A stretch of DNA of 64,000 bases. It comes from Ciona intestinalis. Taxonomy: Eukaryota > Chordata > Ascidiacea > Phlebobranchia > Cionidae. The notes under the pieces are model-generated. The model made no database searches. It worked only from the letters and a program-made list of their open reading frames with translations, and was not told where the DNA came from. The position numbers and the translations under genes were made by a program. Location of the stretch: contig NC_020178.2 of NCBI RefSeq assembly GCF_000224145.3, positions 1,722,391 to 1,786,390 on the forward strand, given 5' to 3'. Positions 56,600 through 64,000 of this stretch are shown one piece after another. Within the stretch, counting starts at the first letter, position 1. The number at the start of each line of letters is the position of its first letter.

Positions 56600-57125
56600 T
56601 TAGGCTCTGGTAGTCACCATTAAGTAATAGAATAGGCTCTAACCGTTACGATTAAATATTGGGCTGTAGGAGTTACGATAAAGTATTAGGCTATGGCGGT
56701 TACGATTAAGTGTTAGACTCTGGCGGTTACGATTAAGTGTTAGACTCTGGCGGTTACGATTAAGTGTTAGACTCTGGCGGTTACGATTAAGTGTTAGACT
56801 CTGGCGGTTACGATTAAGTGTTAGACTCTGGCGGTTACGATTAAGTGTTAGACTCTGGCGGTTACGATTAAGTGTTAAGACTCTGGCGGTTACGATTAAG
56901 TGTTAAGACTCTGGCGGTTACGATTAAGTGTTAGACTCTGGCGGTTACGATTAAGTATTAAGCACTAGGAGTTGCGATTAAGTATTAGGCTCTAGCCGTT
57001 GCGATTAAGTATTAGGCTCTAGCCGTTGCGATTAAGTATTAGGCACTAGGAGTTACGATAAAGTATTCGGCTCTGGCGGTTACGATTAAGTGTTAGGCTC
57101 TAGCGGTTACCATTAAGTATTAAAC
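56600..57125. repeat. 27-bp minisatellite (GGTTACGATTAAGTGTTAGA core)
   Basis: About 19 units. The central eight to ten (56700-56945) are nearly identical, some with one extra A (28 bp); the outer units are degenerate. Confidence 0.93.
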
Positions 57126-58509
57126 TCCCCAGTTAGATTTTAAACACTTGATTTCTATTTTACGCACATAGGGGGATCTCCCTAATTGAGGTTTTAGTTT
57201 TTCATTTACTATAAAGTTTTTTTTTTCAACTCGAGCAGTTATATATAAACTATCTCGATAATGGAAGCAGAGTCCGAACTCCGATAGGCAGTATAGGACG
57301 TTTTTAGCTTAATATGCCTAAATAAAAGTAAGAAGAAGTACAGGATCCCTCAAAGTGTATTATATCGCCTCAATCTTCTTCTTAAATCTTGTAGATTACC
57401 TGTGTGATTACATAGCAACTGTAACCTGTGCTAGATTGAACTTTTGGCAATAGTGAAGAACTCTCCGGTACGTTATAGATTCGGCTGTGAAAGGTGTTAT
57501 ATAGAGGTTGGTAGTGGGGGTTTTAGTTAGTGTTTAGTAAGTTAGGGATGCTTAACACGCTCATAAACACCCTCTCAACAGCAACAAATCGTTGCCATTC
57601 CATTAATTGCTAAATTTGGTATATATAATATCATGAAATAACATCTACTGAAAAATAAGGCATGTTTTAAATAAGGTTTAAGTAAGCTATATAAACATAA
57701 GTTACTTCTGCTTACAGGCGTATATATTTGGTATAAGCCTTGTATATTTCCGATGTTTCGTCTGCCATCCAACAAGACTTTATCAGGGAATAAAATGTTG
57801 GAGATTCACTTTCTTTTTCATACCAGATAATCCATTGTAAGATAATTTAAACATAAGTTAATTTAGCCAAGTGATGGATTAGTTTAGTAACTTGTAGTAA
57901 CCTCAACCTTCAAGTGATTGAAGGAGTAAAAATGTTTGTTTCTTTCTTTTCTCCTAGTTTTCCTCCAAGAGGGGTGGGAGAAGTTACATAGAAGCCCCAT
58001 TAAAAGTTAATAAACGCTAAAAGGAGAAAAAAAAGAAGTACTCAACAGTATCTACTGTAAAATAAAAGTTAGTTATTGTTTGTATACAATATACTATTTA
58101 TAACAATTATATATGCTCGATAAGTGTATTTTTCTTTTCACCTTGAACAGACAACCAAAAGCTGACCCTAGAGGCGGTATCAATTTTGCCAGTTGTCTAA
58201 AATTATTAAATCAATATTAATCAGAAATTGTAAAGCTTAATGGAAGATAGCTTAAATGTTAAAATTCAAAGATAAATAATGATAACAAAATACCTCATAT
58301 AGAAAACCCCTAAATACCCCCTTTTGTACATTAACTAGATAACTCGTTAAATACTTCCCAGATCCTCTTAATGTTTACCTGTCCATCAAACGGTCGCTCA
58401 TCCATAACATCAAGTTATAATATCTGTAGCAGTGTTGCCAGGTAAATATTGGTCGCGATCAATATTATTTATTGGCAACACTTTGACAGCATTGGCATCA
58501 AGATTAATT

Positions 58510-58597
58510 ACTTGCCAATATTAGACAAAGGATAAAGTAACTTGTGTCAATATTAGACATTAGATAAGGTAACTTGTGTCAATATTAGACAAAAGAA
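58510..58597. repeat. ~38-bp repeat, three copies
   Basis: TAACTTGTGTCAATATTAGA with GATAAGG-type spacers, repeated about three times. Confidence 0.8.
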
Positions 58598-59139
58598 ATA
58601 CAAATAAAGAATGTTTGGTTTGTTACTGGGTAACGAGAATACAACTAGTTGAACCTTTGTTTTAAAAAAGTCGTAAGCAAGGAGAAGTAATATATCTATG
58701 TGCCCACAGTCGTTGGCTTTATTATAGAGCTGCAACAGATAGAAGAAAATTGTTTTATTTCTTAAGTTTTAAAAATATTTCCAAATAGGAAAGATCCAAT
58801 TGCTTATATTACATTGTTATTTTAAGAGTAATGGTTAGGTGAGGAATATCAAATTGTGCCTTTTTGTTAACTACAAGTGTGTTAAGGCAAATTTTAGCAT
58901 ACCGTTTTTGCTACAGTTGAGTTGCGGCATACCGATTTGCGTCTGTTTGTTAACTACAGTAGTGTTAAGACATTTTAAACTCTGTTGGCTACCAATTGCA
59001 TTGTGTGTTTGTATACTAAACAATTTAGCTTAACGATTTTGCTATGATTGAGTTATTGTTAGCTACAATTTTGTTTCGAAAATTGAAACTTATTAACTAT
59101 TGATGCACGAGAATTGCTTCTCTGTAAGAAAGTTTTATA

Positions 59140-62100
59140 ATGGCATCGACTGAACATGATTTTATACAAGATGAGGTTGGTGAGGAGGAAAAGAATCTTG
59201 CCGAAAAGTTAAAGGATTTGTGTGATTCTGATGGGAAAGAAATGAAAGGAACTAAACTTGAAGCAGCTCCGATTTTTTATGATCTTGCAAAGATTTATAA
59301 TTATAAACCCAAGGATAAAATGTTGAACATGACTCGTAGTGCAGCTTTGTATAACTCTGCTATTGTGAGGGATCCAGAAAATCAAAGGTTTAAAGATGAA
59401 CTTAAAGCTTTGTGCTCAGCAGTTCTGATGAAAGCAAATGCTGCATTGCTAGACGCTGATTTAATTTATTTGGCAACTGAGGTAAAAAAAACCCTGTTTG
59501 ATTCTCGAAAGGAGTATGGAGAAAGTTATAAACAGCTTGAAATAATCCAGTATGGTTTAAAAGATGGTCAACTAATTGAACTACAAAGAAAGAAAATCTT
59601 AGAGGTTAAAAACCTTCAACAAGAAGTTACGAGAAGGTACACTGAATTAATGAGGTTTATTTCTGATGAATGCATCAAGATTATGGGAACACCACCATGC
59701 AAATATGCTGTAGTTGGATTGGGTTCCTTGGCACGATCGGAAATCACTCTGTACTCAGATTTCGAACACATTATTGTTCTTGATAATGATGCCAAGATGA
59801 AAGATCGGGAGTACTTCAGATGGTTCACCACAATCTTCAACGTCATCTTGATCAACCTCGGAGAAACCGCGATCAACTGTGTTGCAGTTCCAAGTATAAA
59901 CCCCAGGTATAGAGACTGGTTTACAGACATTGTTACACCAAATGGGGTAACGTTTGATGGGATAGTAGCCCACGCTTGCATACGCCCACTTGGACGACCA
60001 GCAACTAAAAACAAACCCTGGAAGACTGAATTTATTACACTAGTCGATGAAATGGTTGAATACTTGGATAGTGATGAAGGCAACGACCAGGGATATCATG
60101 TGGCTGGTGCTTTATCCAAGGCTTGCTTTGTAGCTGGCAATGAAGAAATTTGTGCTAAATATCAAGAAAAGGCTCATCTTAGGATTAAAGAGAATGATGA
60201 AAAAAATTATTTGTTGGCTGTGCACAAACAAATAGCAGAAAATTTACGAAACTTTGACGTAATGTGTTGTTGGGTTTGCAAAGCTACAACATAAAGAAAG
60301 CAATCTACAGAGGTGCAACCATCTTTCTATCAGCCATCGGTCGATTACATTCACTACAAGCATCATCTTGCTTTGATATCATTGATGGATTGAAAGATAT
60401 TGGCGAATGCAGTGAAGAAATGGCGCACCAACTCCAGTTCATGGTGGCAGTGGCTTGTGAGGTTCGCGCCAAAGTTTATCATTCGAAGAAACAACAAGAT
60501 GATAATCCTATGGAGGATTCTGGATATGAAGATCTTACCCCGCGTTTGATTGAAATTGTTGGAAAACAAAGCTTGGTTTCTTTCATAGAAATAATGTTAA
60601 CTCTGCAGCGATTCCTGGTTTCTTTTTTTAAAACAACACCAAACACGCTGGAAAAAGGACATCACGATATATGGGGAAATAAATTTACACAGCATCGTGG
60701 TGGAGTTAGAATGCAAACTTTACTTTTTCTCCATTTAACTGAAGAATTGGTAAAACATACCAAAGAAACAATTTCCTCAACCCCAGCTGAAATAATTCCA
60801 ATTCATACGAATGTTGTTTTAGCTGCATTTGAAAGCAAGGAATATGATCTGGTTATCGAAATATGTTCAAAGGTTGATTATTCTAACTATACAGTCGATC
60901 AGAACTTTGAGTATAAAGTTTATGAGTTGGCAAGCATTGTAAATCGATCATACAATGAGGAGACAAAATATTTTGAAGGTTCAAGATCAGTAGTTGAAGC
61001 CAAGGTCCAAGAATTGGAAGATATGTTGAAAACTAATGAACTAAGCATTTATTTGGTTTATACCCTTAAAATATACTCTAATACATTAATGTTGCTTAAC
61101 GATGGTAAGGTTCCCAACACTTCCAGCATTCATGCAGTTTGGAAACAGGTTTTAAACTTGATGTGTCATGATACAAGCGATACAGTTAAAATTGAAACAC
61201 TGTGCGTATATGCTGAATTTTTGATGAAAAATGATCAATACACAGAAGCATTTATACTACTGGATGAAGCCAAACAATTGATGCAACCGTACAAGAATAC
61301 AACAACATATATGCACAGGCATTTGTACCAAGCATATGCATTTTGCTACCATGATACTGGCAGATATTATGAGGCATTCATATGTGGGTTGGAATATGTG
61401 AGATCTGGAACAAGCGTAACAAACCAATACCTGATGACATTAAACAAAGGATGAAAAAATATTTTAAAGAATTCATATTCCGTCATCCCATAAAGTTGTG
61501 TGAATATGCTGAAACACTGATAGACAATGGAAAACCCACAGAAGCAATGAAACTACTGGACGAAGCCAAACAGATGATGCAACCGTACAAGCTTACAACA
61601 ACAGTGGTGCACGGGCATTTGTATTATGCATATGCATGTTGCTACAATAATACTGGCAGATATTATGAGGCATTGATATGTGGGTTGGAATATGTGAGAA
61701 TCTGGGAGAAGCGTAACAAACCAATACCTGATGACATTAAACAAAGGATGAAAAACATTCTTAAAGAATTCATATTCCGTCATCCTGTGAAGTTGTGTGA
61801 ATCTGCTACAACACTGATAGACAATGGAAAACCCACAGAAGCATTGAAACTACTGGATAAAGCCAAACAATGATGCAACCGTACAAGAATACAACAACAT
61901 TGGTGCACGGGCATTTGTATTATGCATATGCATTTTGCTACCATAATACTGGCAGATATTATGAGGCATTGATATGTGGGTTGGAATATGCGAGAATCTG
62001 GGAGAAGCGTAACATGCCAATACCTGATGACATTAAACAAAGGATGAAAAACATTCTTAAAGAATTCATATTCCGTCATCCTGTGAAGTTGTGTGAATCT

Positions 62101-62385
62101 GCTACAACACTGATAGACAATGGAAAACCCACAGAAGCATTGAAACTACTGGATAAAGCCAAACAATTGATGCAACCGTACAAGGTTCCAACAACATATA
62201 CGCACATACGTTTGTATAACACATATGCAGTTTGCTACAATAATACTGGCAGATATTACGAGGCATTGATATGTTGGTTGGAATTTACGAGAATCTGTAA
62301 GAAACTTAAGGAACCAATACCTAATGTCATTAAACAAGTGATGAAAGAAACTTTTCTACCGATTCATATTCCGTCATTCCCATGA
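59140..62385 (+). CDS. Nucleotidyltransferase-like / TPR protein, broken by frameshifts
   Basis: Four overlapping open segments form one protein: 59140-60263, about 60264-61400, about 61400-61870, and about 61870-62385. Each switch equals one missing base (near 60262, 61402 and 61870). The first segment (residues 1-384) has a helical N-terminus, then a nucleotidyltransferase-fold motif: VVGLGSLARSEITLYSDFEH (about 190-209), resembling the G-S-x-R-x-E...SDxD signature of GlnD/DUF294-type transferases. The second acidic site is E, not D. Then a helical part (YNIKKAIYRGATIF) and four to five units of about 99 residues with TPR-like helices (PTEALKLLDKAKQ, AYAFCYNNTGRYYEALICGL). No introns. Activity and substrate are unknown. 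A possible AATAAA lies at about 62586. It is either a recent pseudogene or an intact gene with sequence errors; I cannot tell which. Confidence 0.65.
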
Positions 62386-62575
62386 AGTTCGTGTATTTCT
62401 GTCTGCAACACTGACAAAGAATGGAAAACCCACGGAAGCATTGAAACTACTGGATGAAGCCAAACAATTAATGCAAGAATACAACAACACGGGTGCACAG
62501 GCGACTATACAACGCATTTGCAGAATGCCAGCAAATCCACGAAGATAAGGACTGGAGAAAAAAATAGAGAATGAA
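61265..62575 (+). repeat. ~297-bp coding tandem repeats in the NTase-TPR gene
   Basis: GCCAAACAATTGATGCAACC or its variant starts each unit at 61269, 61565, 61862, 62158 and 62459, giving spacings of 296, 297, 296 and 301. In-frame spacing would be 297, so two units lack one base and the last has gained four. Units two and three are almost identical over their second halves, which points to recent duplication or gene conversion. Confidence 0.88.
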
Positions 62576-62599
62576 AGACGCTGTAATAAAGTTAGGCCG

Positions 62600-62955
62600 G
62601 TTGACAATATTTGATATGGTAACAATAATTATCCTTATGTTCAGATTTGCCGCATCACCAAACTCTTTGTGCTAATTGTGTATCCTGTTGTTTGTTTTTC
62701 AACATGGGTAATTGTAATAACAGTGATAAAGATATGAAGATAACCAAATAACATGCAATATGGTGATAATGTGACAATCAACATGACAATAGTTAAAGCA
62801 TGGCAATTATAAGGTGCTAGTAGCCCAACATACTAATGCGCATAAGCTTGTATGGTAACTATGAGATAAATACTAACACCTATATTAAAACCACTGTCTA
62901 ATTACTTCATACTAAGTTATATCTCGATAGTGAGTACACATTATGACATCACACA
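62600..62955. other. Spacer after the NTase-TPR gene
   Basis: AT-rich DNA with no recognised feature apart from the possible polyadenylation signal just upstream. Confidence 0.5.
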
Positions 62956-62978
62956 TATTATTATGACATCACACTCAC

Positions 62979-63083
62979 CCTAACAAAGGCGATTCTTCCA
63001 TCAATTCTATATCTTCCCTCCATGATCCTCTCATTGTTCAAATATGTTGTGTACCAATGTCCTGTACATTTTAGACTACCATG
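62979..63083 (-). CDS. Probable exon of an unidentified minus-strand gene
   Basis: On the minus strand an AG precedes 63083, and a good donor (AGG/GTGAGT) follows 62979. Between them lies a 35-codon open frame, HGSLKCTGHWYTTYLNNERI then MEGRYRIDGRIAFVR. If the donor is not used, the frame stops a few codons later (VSVMS then stop at about 62961). The phase (0) agrees with the end of the exon at 63273-63433. I do not recognise the family; GHWYTTYL faintly recalls WxxW modules. Confidence 0.4.
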
Positions 63084-63272
63084 CTTTCATATTAATATCC
63101 TGATAAAGACAAACTGAATAAAATATCAAAGTCAAAACGTTGCTTCAATAAAACTAATTTCCAAAAACTTTATCGACTATCATAGGTGCTTGTTGTTCAT
63201 GCACTAATATAAACAACCACTATAGGCACCGAGCATTAGATTATACAAGGTATGCAGGGGTGCATGAGGTAC

Positions 63273-63433
63273 CTTGTATTGAGGGTTGAGCAGATATGAA
63301 GCTTCCCTGCCCCGCTGTTTTGCAGGTTTCGGGCAAATCTTTCCCTCGGCAGCAAATTTATGAATGAAGACGACCGACCGACAGCGAGCATGTTTGCAAA
63401 GTTTCCAACAATCCTCGACGTTCGATTGTTTGG
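63273..63433 (-). CDS. Probable PAN/apple-like exon, minus strand
   Basis: Minus-strand acceptor CCCAG before 63433 and donor AAG/GTACCT after 63273; 161 nt, entering in phase 1 and leaving in phase 0. It encodes KQSNVEDCWKLCKHARCRSV followed by VFIHKFAAEGKICPKPAKQR. The CWxLC...C..V spacing resembles PAN/apple domains, which bind protein or carbohydrate in secreted proteins. The start of this gene would lie to the right and was not found. Moderately convincing from composition and splice sites; there is no database support. Confidence 0.42.
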
Positions 63434-64000
63434 CTGGGAATACAATGGGTGTTAATAATATTTCACTTATTTATCTTCGCATGACTTAGTTTAAAGTAAG
63501 AACACCATAGGTGCCAAACCTATGTATATACAAGGCTAACAGGGGAGGCAGGGATAGTTAGACACAATCCTGTGAAACAAATCTAACTTATTGCTTGTAA
63601 TATTTACTGATTAATGAAGAGAAAAATTGGGGGTTTGCCTGCCCACCCTGCCACCCCAGGTTCGTTGCCTATGAAACACGGATATCATATTGCCTTATAT
63701 GGAGTGGATTCGTACACCTCATGCTCACTGTCAAGTTACCAAGCATGAACAATTGTGTTTATATCTTCCATTATGTGTGGCTTGTTTAACAGGAATTATC
63801 CATTTGTCCACTAAAGGGGTTCATGGCTTCACAAATACAACAAATCAAACATAGTGTTTAGTCTTATGCATATTAAATGTGGACCAGGCATTATAGTTTA
63901 AAGTGGAATCATCATTTGTTTTACTTCTAAGTTTTAAAAATATTTTCCAACCTAAACTGGATAGCATAGTATGTCGTGCAGACAATAAACAGAGATTCAA
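63434..64000. other. Right edge, mostly repeat
   Basis: Contains a small GGTGCCAAACC element (63505-63675) and a fragment of the satellite-related TACACCTCATGCTCACTGTC sequence (63712-63740). The rest is AT-rich with no recognised exon. Confidence 0.5.
63505..63675. mobile_element. Small GGCGCCAAACC-type element
   Basis: ATAGGTGCCAAACCTATG on the left and CCACCCCAGGTTCGTTGCCT on the right, with the shared interior GGAGGCAGGGATAGTTAGAC and CTGATTAATGAAGAGAAAAA. Same family as 11105-11275 and 19568-19702. Confidence 0.65.

Larger units (their letters stand above)
55721..59139. other. Repeat-rich spacer, SLC31 to the NTase-TPR gene
   Basis: A 3.4-kb stretch with no recognised exon. It has decayed 106-bp repeats (55790-55950), a small CAGGTGCCAAACCTGGG fragment (56005), a 27-bp minisatellite (56600-57125), a third G-rich GTTAG copy (57465-57550), a TTTCGTCTGCCATCCAAC element (57710-57830), a 38-bp triplication (58510-58595) and degenerate GTTAACTACA repeats just upstream of the next gene (58860-59060). 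Confidence 0.6.

Noticed and set aside
59616-60083. Minus-strand frame of 155 codons
   Set aside because: Antisense shadow of the nucleotidyltransferase region, which has the recognisable motif on the plus strand.
60239-60290. A tiny intron explaining the first frame change in the NTase-TPR gene
   Set aside because: A GTAATG...AAAG pair exists, but removing it gives the wrong frame for the downstream YNIKKAIYRG homology; a one-base loss fits better.

Overview
The window looks like nuclear DNA of a tunicate, most likely Ciona (inference). The proteins are clear chordate or metazoan orthologues. Introns are plentiful, short and AT-rich, genes are closely packed, and introns and spacers are full of short tandem repeats, small inverted-repeat transposons and a tRNA-derived SINE. 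All exon models were built by eye from splice sites and reading-frame arithmetic. In every multi-exon model the exon lengths add up to a whole number of codons.

Layout. 1522-19195 (+): an F-BAR/HR1/SH3 protein of the CIP4/FNBP1/Toca-1 family, 13 exons, 697 aa. 20782-22473 (+): an intronless PARP2. 24418-41270 (-): three tandem genes for secreted proteins built only from LCCL domains, with 2, 5 and 5 domains. The two five-domain genes are a recent tandem duplication, and all three share an upstream block. 42916-48951 (+): GNL1, a circularly permuted GTPase, 14 exons. 49187-50320 (-): LSM2, 3 exons, convergent with GNL1 and divergent from the next gene. 50951-53323 (+): an intronless ELP2 (Elongator WD40 subunit). 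53716-55720 (+): an SLC31/CTR copper transporter, 4 exons. 59140-62385 (+): a nucleotidyltransferase-like/TPR gene interrupted by at least three single-base frameshifts. About 62960-63433 (-): two probable exons of an unidentified gene with a PAN/apple-like cysteine pattern.

The housekeeping genes (PARP2, GNL1, LSM2, ELP2) act in DNA repair, GTPase-linked ribosome or nucleolar function, mRNA decay or splicing, and tRNA modification. They are not one pathway. The most unusual part is the LCCL cluster: each domain is encoded by a pair of symmetric phase-1 exons, the arrays carry no partner domain, and the two large paralogues hold an expanding 18-bp satellite in the same intron. A 50-base assembly gap (36051-36100) lies in that satellite.
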